Assembly: GCA_903873415.1 (NCBI GenBank)
Contig: CAIQOK010000092.1
Coordinates: 1 to 64,000 of the forward strand
DNA: 64,000 bases
From: an uncultured Verrucomicrobiota bacterium
GTDB taxonomy: Bacteria > Verrucomicrobiota > Verrucomicrobiia > Limisphaerales > CAIQOK01
Direction: 5' to 3'
The notes under the pieces are model-generated. The model saw only the letters and a program-made list of their open reading frames with translations, did no database searches and had not been told where the DNA came from. Position numbers and translations under genes: made by a program. Of this stretch, positions 16,775 through 24,933 are shown one piece after another. Each line of letters opens with the position of its first letter. Position 1 is the stretch's first letter.

Positions 16775-19423
16775 ATGTATTTTCCCGACATCACTCTCCG
16801 AAGATTTGCCCTGTCACTCTGCTTTTGCTGGTTCGCCTGCGGTTTATTGCCCGCCCAACCAGTGCATTCCAACATGCCTGTGGATTCCATTAATCACGCC
16901 AACGTGATTTCCAAATGGGACCCCCAGAGCTTGGAGCGGGGCGAGAAGCTCTACACAGCTGTTTGCATCACCTGTCACGGCACGGCCGATCGGCAGGGAA
17001 CCCTGCCGACCTCGCGCGCCTTTTGGAAAGAGCCTTTTAAAAATGGCAATGACCCCCTGAGCCTTTACCAGACGATCGGGAACGGATTAAACCAGATGCC
17101 TCCACAGCGCTGGATGACGCCCGAGCAGCGCTACGACGTCATCCATTTTCTGCGTGAAAAGTTTCTCAAACCCTTTAACCCGAACCAGTATTTCCCCGTC
17201 ACGCCGGAATATTTGGCTTCTTTGCCCAAGGGGACCAACGGTGTTTTCCGGAAAACGGCCGAAATGCTCGACTACGAGAAAGGCCCGAAATATCTGCGGA
17301 TGGATTTCGGCCCAGCGTTGTTCTGGACCTATCAGGTGGCCCCTGAAAATTTCGCTCACAAGGGGATTGCCGTGCGACTGGACCCCGGCCCGGGCGGTAT
17401 ATCCAAAGGCCATGCGTGGATGGTGTTTGATCATGACACTCTGCGCTGGGCCGCGGCATGGTCCGGCGATCAGTTTATTGACTGGAAAGGCATCGCCCTT
17501 GACGGCACACACCAGACCCACGCCAGCATTGTGGGCCGCAAAGCGTTCATCAACCCCGTCGGCCCCGGCTGGGCCGACCCGGCAACCGGCCGCTTTGAAG
17601 ATCCCCGGCCTGCCGGGCGTGATCATAAGCCCTACGGCCCCCTGCCGCGAACATGGGCTCATTACAAAGGGCTCCGGCTCAACGGCGGCAAGCCCGTCGT
17701 AAGCTACTCGGTCGGCGACGCCGACGTGCTCGAGCAGGCCGGTTTTGCCGAGGGCGAGGGAGTTCGCATCTTCACTCGCACTTTGAATATCGGCAAAAGC
17801 ACCCGCGATCTTCTCCTGCGCGTTTCACCTGAATCATCCCCCGCCATGCTGGTCGGCCCAAGCCCGGCACAACTCGTCCACAAACTGGGAATGAACCTGG
17901 TTCAAATCCCGGCAGCCAGCACACCGCTGAATTTGAAAATTCTCGTGAGTGACACGGACCCCGGCATGGATCCGGGCGTGCTTTACGGGTTTGCTGTCAC
18001 CGCCCAACCCGCCGAGGATTTAAAGGCTCAAGCCGCCCTGCCGCCGTCGCGCTGGCCAACGGTTCAAACGCATGGAAAACCAGGCGCCAGCAGCGGCCCT
18101 TTTGCCGTGGACGAATTGACCGTCCCGCCCCAAGATCAAATGCTCGGGCACGCCTGGATGCGCCTGAGCGGGTTTGATTTTTTCAAAAACGGAAACACCG
18201 CGGCAGTCTGCACGTGGAACGGAGATGTCTGGCTGGTCAAGGGAATCGACTCCACCTTGGCCAACCTGACTTGGCAACGCATCGCCACCGGACTTTTCCA
18301 ACCCTTGGGCTTGAAGATTGTGGACGAAAAGATCTATGTGTGTTGCCGCGACCAGATCGCCCGCTTGCAGGACCGTCATGGCAACGGGGATGTGGATTTT
18401 ATTGAGAGTTTCAACAGCGACCATCAGGTCACCGAACATTTCCATGAATTTGCGTGCGGCCTGCAGACCGATGCTGGCGGGAATTTCTTCTACGCCAAAT
18501 GCGGCCGCCACGGCCTGCCGGCCGTGGTGCCCCAGCACGGGACAGTGCTCAAAGTCAGCCCGGACGGTTTGCAAACGGAAATCTTCGCCCACGGGTTCCG
18601 GAGCGTCAACGGCATGTGCGTGAACGACGACGGAACCTGCCTGGTCACCGACCAGGAAGGTCACTGGACCCCCAAAAACCGCATCAACTGGGTCCGACCA
18701 GGCCGCTATTACGGCTACCAATGGGCCTACGATCATCCAGAAAGCGCCGACGACGAAGCCATGGCCCAACCCCTGGTCTGGATCGTCAACGAAATGGACC
18801 GCTCCCCGGCCGAAATCGTGCGCATTCCGCGCGGCCACTGGGGCGCGCTGGCCGGATCGCTCTTGAATATCTCCTATGGAATGGGACAGATCTTCCTCGT
18901 TCCCTCCGAGCGTATTGGCGATGAGATGCAAGGCGGGGTGGTCGCGCTGCCCCTGCCGCTCTTCCCAACCGGCATCATGCGCGGTCGTTTCCATCCCAAA
19001 GACGGCAATCTTTATACCTGCGGCCTTTTTGGTTGGGCCGGCAATCGCACCGGCGACGGGGGCTTTTTCCGGGTGCGCCACACCGGCCTGCCCGCCTATC
19101 TGCCACTCGGAATCCATGCCCGCACCAACAGCGTCGAGTTGACCTTCACCGAAGCTCTGGATCCGGCCATCGCGCAGGATCCGAAGAACTATGAGGTCAA
19201 GACCTGGGGCTTGAAACGAGCCGAAGACTACGGCTCGCCCCGCGTGGGGGAGGCGGCAATGGGTGTGACTCGCGCGGTTTTGTCCCGCGATCATAAATCG
19301 GTTCATCTGGAAATGCCCGGACTCAGACCCGTTTGGTGCATGGAAATTAAAGTGTCAATCGCAGGCGCCGACGGCACCAGCATTCACCGGACAATCCACA
19401 ACACCCTCCACGTGCTGCGCTGA
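16775..19423 (+). CDS. Secreted cytochrome c / DUF6797-like / beta-propeller protein
   Basis: The 882-residue protein begins with a signal peptide (hydrophobic to about residue 28, ending LPAQ). A single c-type cytochrome domain follows, with the heme motif CITCH near residues 65-69 and a Met ligand candidate in LNQMPPQRW. The middle third (about 130-430) resembles the domain often found with such proteins in Planctomycetota and Verrucomicrobiota (DUF6797-like). The rest looks like a PQQ/Gluconolaconase-like beta-propeller (GLFQPLGLKIVDEKIYV, NGMCVNDDGTCLVTDQEGHW) and a C-terminal beta domain (NSVELTFTEALDP). It probably oxidises an organic substrate in the periplasm and passes electrons to the heme. 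The substrate is unknown. Transcribed with the two downstream genes or separately; gaps are 100 and 44 bases. Confidence 0.75.
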   Translation: MYFPDITLRRFALSLCFCWFACGLLPAQPVHSNMPVDSINHANVISKWDPQSLERGEKLYTAVCITCHGTADRQGTLPTSRAFWKEPFKNGNDPLSLYQTIGNGLNQMPPQRWMTPEQRYDVIHFLREKFLKPFNPNQYFPVTPEYLASLPKGTNGVFRKTAEMLDYEKGPKYLRMDFGPALFWTYQVAPENFAHKGIAVRLDPGPGGISKGHAWMVFDHDTLRWAAAWSGDQFIDWKGIALDGTHQTHASIVGRKAFINPVGPGWADPATGRFEDPRPAGRDHKPYGPLPRTWAHYKGLRLNGGKPVVSYSVGDADVLEQAGFAEGEGVRIFTRTLNIGKSTRDLLLRVSPESSPAMLVGPSPAQLVHKLGMNLVQIPAASTPLNLKILVSDTDPGMDPGVLYGFAVTAQPAEDLKAQAALPPSRWPTVQTHGKPGASSGPFAVDELTVPPQDQMLGHAWMRLSGFDFFKNGNTAAVCTWNGDVWLVKGIDSTLANLTWQRIATGLFQPLGLKIVDEKIYVCCRDQIARLQDRHGNGDVDFIESFNSDHQVTEHFHEFACGLQTDAGGNFFYAKCGRHGLPAVVPQHGTVLKVSPDGLQTEIFAHGFRSVNGMCVNDDGTCLVTDQEGHWTPKNRINWVRPGRYYGYQWAYDHPESADDEAMAQPLVWIVNEMDRSPAEIVRIPRGHWGALAGSLLNISYGMGQIFLVPSERIGDEMQGGVVALPLPLFPTGIMRGRFHPKDGNLYTCGLFGWAGNRTGDGGFFRVRHTGLPAYLPLGIHARTNSVELTFTEALDPAIAQDPKNYEVKTWGLKRAEDYGSPRVGEAAMGVTRAVLSRDHKSVHLEMPGLRPVWCMEIKVSIAGADGTSIHRTIHNTLHVLR

Positions 19424-19523
19424 CCCGGCTTTTGACACGCCCGCTCCAACACCCATCATCCAGTCTCGAGTTTGCGGCGCGCGGACCGCAGCACAAACGG
19501 GGCAATGCACGGCGCGAAATATT

Positions 19524-20438
19524 ATGACTGAAAAAAACACCGACACCGCCGGCTCCTTGGCGCCATCCGGACTTCCGGCGAACGTCCCGTGCGGAGTGCA
19601 TCGCTTCGCTTGGGGTGGTCTTCTCTTGTTAGTGCTGCTGGTAGCAGGTCTTTCACAAATCTATCGCGGCAAAGACATATGGAGCGGATGGGCCGAAAGC
19701 CGCGAGCTGCGCCATCACGCCTACGCCGAGCGGATCTATGTCGAGGACCTGCTCCGCACCCGGGCCAATAGCTGGTCCAATCTGGCCTATGTGGTCGTGG
19801 GACTTTACGCGCTTGCAATGGGCTGGCAGGACCGCCGGCTCGGACCGGCCCCAAACGGAGGTTATCTGGTCAGAACCCCGGGAATGAGCCTCCTGTTTGG
19901 TGCCTGCTGCTGCTATCTGGGATTGGGCAGCGGATTCTATCACGCCTCGCTCACACGCGTGGGGCAACAGGTTGACGTAGCCGCTATGTTCATGCCGCTG
20001 GTGGTCCTCTGCGCGATCAACCTGGGACGATGGGTTCCACGGCTCAAATTGAGCCGTTCGGGCCAGGGGATATGCACGTGGCCTTTTCTGACGGCCCTGT
20101 CGCTGGTTTCGGCCATTCTTCTCTTCCGCTACAAATGGTCCATCCGCACCGGAGTGGTGATGAACACACTCATCCTGACGCTGACGGCCTTTGCCCTGCT
20201 GGACCTGGTTCAGCGCCGTTGGAAACTCCCGGCGCCCTTGATATTGCTATCGGGCGCGGCTCTGGTGTCGGCCCGCCTCTGCTGGCAGTGGGACATCGAC
20301 GGCAAGTTCAGCGGCCCGGACACCTGGTTCCAAGGCCATTCCGTGTGGCATTTGCTCACCGCTCTTTCCCTGGCCGGAATGTATTTCTACTACCGGCTCG
20401 AAGTCTCCCATCCCGCCCCGGAATCAGCGCGGGTCTGA
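19524..20438 (+). CDS. Ceramidase-like (CREST superfamily) integral membrane hydrolase
   Basis: The 304-residue protein has about seven hydrophobic segments after a soluble N-terminus of about 27 residues. The alkaline ceramidase/PAQR (CREST) active-site pattern is present: E74 and R78 before ANSWSNLAYV, S136 and H140 in GSGFYH (SxxxH), D151 in GQQVD, and H262/H266 in GHSVWH (HxxxH). Such enzymes are zinc hydrolases of amide bonds in lipids. This suggests a lipid amide hydrolase, with ceramide as one possible substrate. The link to sphingolipids would fit the ceramide-glucosyltransferase-like gene at 46760, but that is inference. It follows the cytochrome gene by 100 bases and precedes an unknown secreted protein. 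Confidence 0.8.
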   Translation: MTEKNTDTAGSLAPSGLPANVPCGVHRFAWGGLLLLVLLVAGLSQIYRGKDIWSGWAESRELRHHAYAERIYVEDLLRTRANSWSNLAYVVVGLYALAMGWQDRRLGPAPNGGYLVRTPGMSLLFGACCCYLGLGSGFYHASLTRVGQQVDVAAMFMPLVVLCAINLGRWVPRLKLSRSGQGICTWPFLTALSLVSAILLFRYKWSIRTGVVMNTLILTLTAFALLDLVQRRWKLPAPLILLSGAALVSARLCWQWDIDGKFSGPDTWFQGHSVWHLLTALSLAGMYFYYRLEVSHPAPESARV

Positions 20439-20482
20439 AACCGCTCCTACTCCGGACTGGATTCCATCCGCCATTACACTAG

Positions 20483-22348
20483 ATGATCAAAAAAAACCTC
20501 CTCAAACTCCCGCTGCTGCTGGGGCTGGCCTGGGTTGACAGCCTCTTCGGCCAAATCCCGCCTGCGGTGCCAAGTCCCTTGGCGGACATCGCACAGCGGG
20601 TTGAATCGGGTTGCATTTCCACCGAACAAGGCATCGACGGACCCAACCCGCAGCCCTCGGTGCGCCAACTGACCGCCGCCGCTCTGGGGATGCTCGAATT
20701 AGACCGGTCCGCCGACCGCGCCGAACGGCTGATGCGCCACACCTTCTCCCTGCAAGACATGGATCCCGCCTCGCCGGGTTACGGAACCGTGCCCTGGCAG
20801 CAGGGGCATCCGGAAATCAAAGATCCCAATGCCATCGAATTCACCATGCTGCCGGTGGGCGTAATCCTCCTGCGGCACGGCGCCAAACTCTCCGAGGCAT
20901 TCAAGCGGGAGGTCGGACCGCACGTCCGCGCCGCGATTGCGGCCATCCGCCGGCATCCCGTCCCGGTTGGCTACTCCAACATTTACCTGATGAAGCTCGC
21001 CAACTTGCTTTTACTCGGTCAGGCAATCGCAGACCCCGCCGCGGTCGCCGACGGCCAAGCACTCTTTGACACCTGGCTGTCGCTGACCCGGATGAACGGA
21101 GTTACGGAATACGACAGCCCCACCTACTCACCCATTCAAGCGGATTGCCTGGCTCTGGCCTGCAACCTCACCCAAAATCCCGCCTTGAAAACGCGCCTGA
21201 AATCGGCGGTCGATTTTTACTGGTCCGATTTTGCAGCGAATTATTTCCCCGGCAGCCAAACCATGACCGGCCCGGCCAGCCGGAACTACAATCAGGGTTT
21301 CGTGTTTAGCGATGCGAACATTGAATACTCTTATTATCTAGCCGGGGTGCGAAGCCGTCCGCCGGGCGGGACGTTCTTGTGCGATTCGGTCCGCGTCTTC
21401 ACTCTGGCCCGAATGGGGAATTTCCGGCCCGCACCGGAAACACTTGCCTTGGCCGCCTTGCCGCAGAGGGTTATCCGCTCCAAATTCGGCCCCGGTCCGG
21501 GACAAGATCGTTACCAATGGATCACGCCGGATCTGGCGCTTGGCAGTTCAAGCGCCTACTACGGGCCGCAGGACCGCCGGATCTGCGCCGAACTGGCTTC
21601 AGCCAAAAAGCTGCCTCTCATCACGGTGGTGGCCGATGCCCTGGACGCACCATACGGATTGGTCCGGTCCAACGACCGCGGCGGGCACAGCAAACCGCAT
21701 CACCTTGCTCATCTGCTCGCCACGGTGCAGGAAAAGGATTTCCTTCTGGCCTTGATGGATCTTTCACCCGTCACTCGACCGAGGGCCTTCACCAACCTTG
21801 CCAGCAACATCACCCTGCCCGTTCATGCCGATCGGCTGGTGTTGGACGGAAAGGTGGTGGACACAACGAAAGCGTTCGCGCTTCCAGCCAACTCCCATTC
21901 CGTCGTCGGCTTGCGTGAGGGCAATGCCGCCTTGGCCGCCCGGCTGTTCGCCGCCGACGGTGCTGGCGGGCAAACCCCTTCGTGGTCGCTGCAGTTCGAC
22001 GGGAACAAAGAAGGAGCCGGACGTTTGGTAGCGCACCATTATATCGGAGCGGCACGCGACCTTGACGCGGCAGGCATTCGCAGCGGCGTGCTTCTGATGA
22101 CCGCCCACTGTGAAACCGACGCGGAATTCGAAGGTTTCCTGAAGCGTGTGGACCGGATCAAACTCACCGAAACCAACCACCGTGGAATCTGGCTCGTCAC
22201 AGCCAAATCCGGCCCGGTGGAACTGCAAGCGGGTCTGAATTTGAACGAGAGGAAGATCGCAGTGCGCCGGGTCAATGGCCAAGAGTGGAAGTCCACCCCG
22301 CTGACGGTCAACGGGCGCGATCTGGCCGCACAAATCCCAGGCCTCTGA
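20483..22348 (+). CDS. Secreted protein of unknown function, possible alpha/alpha-toroid plus beta domain
   Basis: I do not recognise the family with certainty. The 621-residue protein has a signal peptide (MIKKNLLKLPLLLGLAWVDS, cleavage likely near LFGQ). Residues about 30-330 are helix-rich with recurring Trp/Tyr and paired helices (IEFTMLPVGVILLRHG, SNIYLMKLANLLLLGQA, YSPIQADCLALACNL), which looks like an alpha/alpha toroid such as those of polysaccharide lyases and heparinases. The C-terminal half has many beta-type segments (WSLQFDGNKEGAGRLVAHHYIG). A role in degrading an extracellular polymer is possible. Position, 44 bases after the ceramidase-like gene, suggests co-transcription. Confidence 0.6.
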   Translation: MIKKNLLKLPLLLGLAWVDSLFGQIPPAVPSPLADIAQRVESGCISTEQGIDGPNPQPSVRQLTAAALGMLELDRSADRAERLMRHTFSLQDMDPASPGYGTVPWQQGHPEIKDPNAIEFTMLPVGVILLRHGAKLSEAFKREVGPHVRAAIAAIRRHPVPVGYSNIYLMKLANLLLLGQAIADPAAVADGQALFDTWLSLTRMNGVTEYDSPTYSPIQADCLALACNLTQNPALKTRLKSAVDFYWSDFAANYFPGSQTMTGPASRNYNQGFVFSDANIEYSYYLAGVRSRPPGGTFLCDSVRVFTLARMGNFRPAPETLALAALPQRVIRSKFGPGPGQDRYQWITPDLALGSSSAYYGPQDRRICAELASAKKLPLITVVADALDAPYGLVRSNDRGGHSKPHHLAHLLATVQEKDFLLALMDLSPVTRPRAFTNLASNITLPVHADRLVLDGKVVDTTKAFALPANSHSVVGLREGNAALAARLFAADGAGGQTPSWSLQFDGNKEGAGRLVAHHYIGAARDLDAAGIRSGVLLMTAHCETDAEFEGFLKRVDRIKLTETNHRGIWLVTAKSGPVELQAGLNLNERKIAVRRVNGQEWKSTPLTVNGRDLAAQIPGL

Positions 22349-22367
22349 CAACACTCCCGGCACCGGT

Positions 22368-24806
22368 TCAGCGCCGCACACGCCAGCGGATCAACCGCAG
22401 CGCATTCCCAATCACAATCAGGTCCGACGCGCCCATTGCCACCGCGCAGAGAATCGGGCTCATGAAGCCCAGCGCCGCCAGCGGCACTCCCAGGGCGTTG
22501 TAGAAAAACGCCCAAAACAAATTTTGTTTGATGGTCCGCAGAGTGGCCCGCGCCAGCGCCAGACTTTCCGGCACCGCCTCAATTTCCGAGTTGAGCAGAA
22601 TAATGTCCGCCGACTCCCTCGCCAGATCGCTGGCCCGGCTCACAGCGATGCCCAAGTCGGCCTGCTCCAACGCCGGCGCATCATTGAGCCCGTCCCCCAC
22701 GAATGCCACCCGCTCCCCGCTCAACTGCAATCCCTTCACAAACTCCGCTTTCCCCTCAGGTCGGATTTGAGCAAACACCCCCGCCGCTTCAATACCGACC
22801 TGCCTGGCCACCGCCAGCGTGGTAAGCGCATGATCACCCGAAACCAAAAAGGTCCGCAGCCCCTGCCGGCGCAAATCCGCGATGACTTTGGCCGCACCCG
22901 GTTTGACGGTGTCCTTCAACGCGAAGACGCCGCACAATTCCATTCCCACCGCCAACCCAACCAGCGTGGCGCCCCGATCGGACCACTCTGAAATGAATTT
23001 TCCCGCCTTTGAAATGTCCACCCCCGCCTCCTCTAACCATCGCAATGCGCCCAACCGGGCCTTCCGTTCGTCCCTTGAGCTTTGACCTGTGCCGCTTGAA
23101 ATCCCCCCTTCGACCCCGGCCCCGGGCAGCTCGATCCAGTCCGTGACTGGAACCTCTTTACTGGAAAGTTTTGCCAGCGCCTGACTGATGGGGTGCGATG
23201 AATGCCGCGCAAGTGAGGCCGCAATCCCCCTTTCCGTTTGCACGCCGGATCCGACAGACTCCAACCCCTGCCTCTCTTTGGAACCAGCATTCCCGGACCG
23301 GTGGGAGATCGCTGCAACCCACTCACCGGCCACCTCTGGTTTTCCCAGAGTCAACGTTCCGGTCTTGTCGAACACAACTGCCGTCACCCGCCCGGCCTTT
23401 TCAAGCGCCACACCGTCTCGGATCAAAATACCGCGCCGGGCCGCCGCGTTCGATCCTGCCATGATCGCCACCGGTGTCGCCAATCCCATGGCGCAAGGAC
23501 ACGCCACAATAAGCACCGCAGCCGCAGTCATTAAAGCAGTTCCCAGAGGGGAAGCCATCGTCTGCACGTGCCAGGGGAGGAGTGCACCAACACCGTCGTG
23601 AAGTCCCTGAATGAACCCCGGCACCAATCCCCATGCCAGCCCGGCGACAATGGCCACTCCTACCACAATCGGAACAAAGACACTGCTGACGCGATCGCCC
23701 AGTCGCTGGATGTCGGCCCGACTGCTCTGCGCCCTCTCCACCGCCGCGATGATATGAGCCAAAGCCGTAGCATCTCCGGTCGCCGAAACACGCATGATCA
23801 AACGCCCGTTGAGATTCACCGTGCCTGCGAATAGGGCGTTGCCAAACGATTTGTCCACCGGAATCGACTCGCCAGTGAGCATGGCCTCATCCACCGCCGA
23901 GCCGCCCTCGCTCACCACACCGTCCACCGGCACGCGATCGCCGGGCCGCAACACAACCAAGTCACCCACACACAGCCCAGCGACGGCAATTTCCTCCTCC
24001 AGCCCGAAGGCCGGTGGCTGAAGAGTGGAATCGGTTGAAAATTTTGTGGATCGAATATTAAATTGTCCGGCCGAATCCTTCATCGGCCGGATCCGGACAA
24101 GCCGCCGGGCAGTCGGCGGGGCGAGCTGGAGCAACTGCCTGAGCGTTCCGGCAGCGTGGGCACTGATCCGGACCTCCAGCCAGTGGCCTAAGCTGATAAG
24201 GGTAATGATACTGACCGATTCCATGAAATAAACATGCCCCCCCGCGCCGCTCAGAAGAACCCAAGTGCTATAGGCAAAGGCAGTGGAAGATCCGAGTGAA
24301 ACCAAGGTGTCCATGTTGGAGTTACCGGCTTTGAGCTGGTTCCACGCGCCCCGATAAAACCGCGCACCGGCGAAAAACTGCACTCCAACGGCCAACACCC
24401 AAGCCATCCAACGGAACCACGGAGTCATCCCCCAATCTAAAAACCACTCCCCCATCATCAGCCAAACCATCACCGGCAGACCGAGCATAAGATTCAAGCG
24501 CCATCCAAGGAGCGGCGGACGGGCCAAATTCCCCTGGCCGCTGACGAAATGAAGGGGAGCAGCTTGGAACCCCCTTTGTTTCAAAGCCGACACAAGCTTT
24601 TCCACGTTGGGAGGGGTGCCGGCAGACCAGCGGACGATGGCGCGACCCGCCTCCAACTCCACGGTAGCCGACTGCACCCCGGGCAGGCTGCGGAGCGCCT
24701 GGCCCACCTGCCTCGCGCAGTTGGTGCAGGTCATCCCTTCCACACGCAGCTTGGTGATGGACGGACTCGAAACGGAAAAAGTGGCAGCGGTTAGGGGTAT
24801 TGACAC
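22368..24806 (-). CDS. copA: Copper-translocating P1B-type ATPase
   Basis: The 812-residue pump exports Cu+ from the cytoplasm. It has one N-terminal heavy-metal domain with GMTCTNC (C27, C30), eight membrane segments, the actuator motif TGES at 311-314, the ion-binding CPC at 436-438, the phosphorylation site DKTGTLT at 480-486, an HP dipeptide in SSHPISQAL, and VGDGLNDAP in the P domain. An insertion of about 35 residues (roughly 238-272) lies in the actuator domain before TGES and is unusual. No copper regulator or chaperone is adjacent. It faces the secreted protein gene at 20483 tail to tail with a 19-base gap. Confidence 0.95.
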   Translation of the reverse strand: MSIPLTAATFSVSSPSITKLRVEGMTCTNCARQVGQALRSLPGVQSATVELEAGRAIVRWSAGTPPNVEKLVSALKQRGFQAAPLHFVSGQGNLARPPLLGWRLNLMLGLPVMVWLMMGEWFLDWGMTPWFRWMAWVLAVGVQFFAGARFYRGAWNQLKAGNSNMDTLVSLGSSTAFAYSTWVLLSGAGGHVYFMESVSIITLISLGHWLEVRISAHAAGTLRQLLQLAPPTARRLVRIRPMKDSAGQFNIRSTKFSTDSTLQPPAFGLEEEIAVAGLCVGDLVVLRPGDRVPVDGVVSEGGSAVDEAMLTGESIPVDKSFGNALFAGTVNLNGRLIMRVSATGDATALAHIIAAVERAQSSRADIQRLGDRVSSVFVPIVVGVAIVAGLAWGLVPGFIQGLHDGVGALLPWHVQTMASPLGTALMTAAAVLIVACPCAMGLATPVAIMAGSNAAARRGILIRDGVALEKAGRVTAVVFDKTGTLTLGKPEVAGEWVAAISHRSGNAGSKERQGLESVGSGVQTERGIAASLARHSSHPISQALAKLSSKEVPVTDWIELPGAGVEGGISSGTGQSSRDERKARLGALRWLEEAGVDISKAGKFISEWSDRGATLVGLAVGMELCGVFALKDTVKPGAAKVIADLRRQGLRTFLVSGDHALTTLAVARQVGIEAAGVFAQIRPEGKAEFVKGLQLSGERVAFVGDGLNDAPALEQADLGIAVSRASDLARESADIILLNSEIEAVPESLALARATLRTIKQNLFWAFFYNALGVPLAALGFMSPILCAVAMGASDLIVIGNALRLIRWRVRR

Positions 24807-24831
24807 GACGGCAACCTAACCGATGAAGCCA

Positions 24832-24898
24832 AAAAGAAAAGCCCGCGAAGGGCCTCCCGCGGGTGAAAAAAGGCGGGGCAGGCTTGCGCCTGCCCCGC
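24832..24898 (-). terminator. Tandem rho-independent terminators after the Ig-domain protein gene
   Basis: Read on the minus strand, an 11-bp perfect stem (24873-24883 with 24888-24898, tetraloop GCAA) is followed by CTTTTTT. About 10 bases further a second hairpin (CCCGCG at 24842-24847 with CGCGGG at 24858-24863) is followed by a T-rich tract from 24840 down. They lie between the stop at 24934 and copA, insulating copA from upstream transcription. Confidence 0.9.
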
Positions 24899-24933
24899 GT
24901 GATCCAACCCCATTACCTCCCCGGCGTAAGCCC

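Noticed and set aside
18020-19306. A 428-codon minus-strand frame opposite the cytochrome/propeller gene
   Set aside because: No family resemblance; the sense frame is continuous with heme and propeller motifs.
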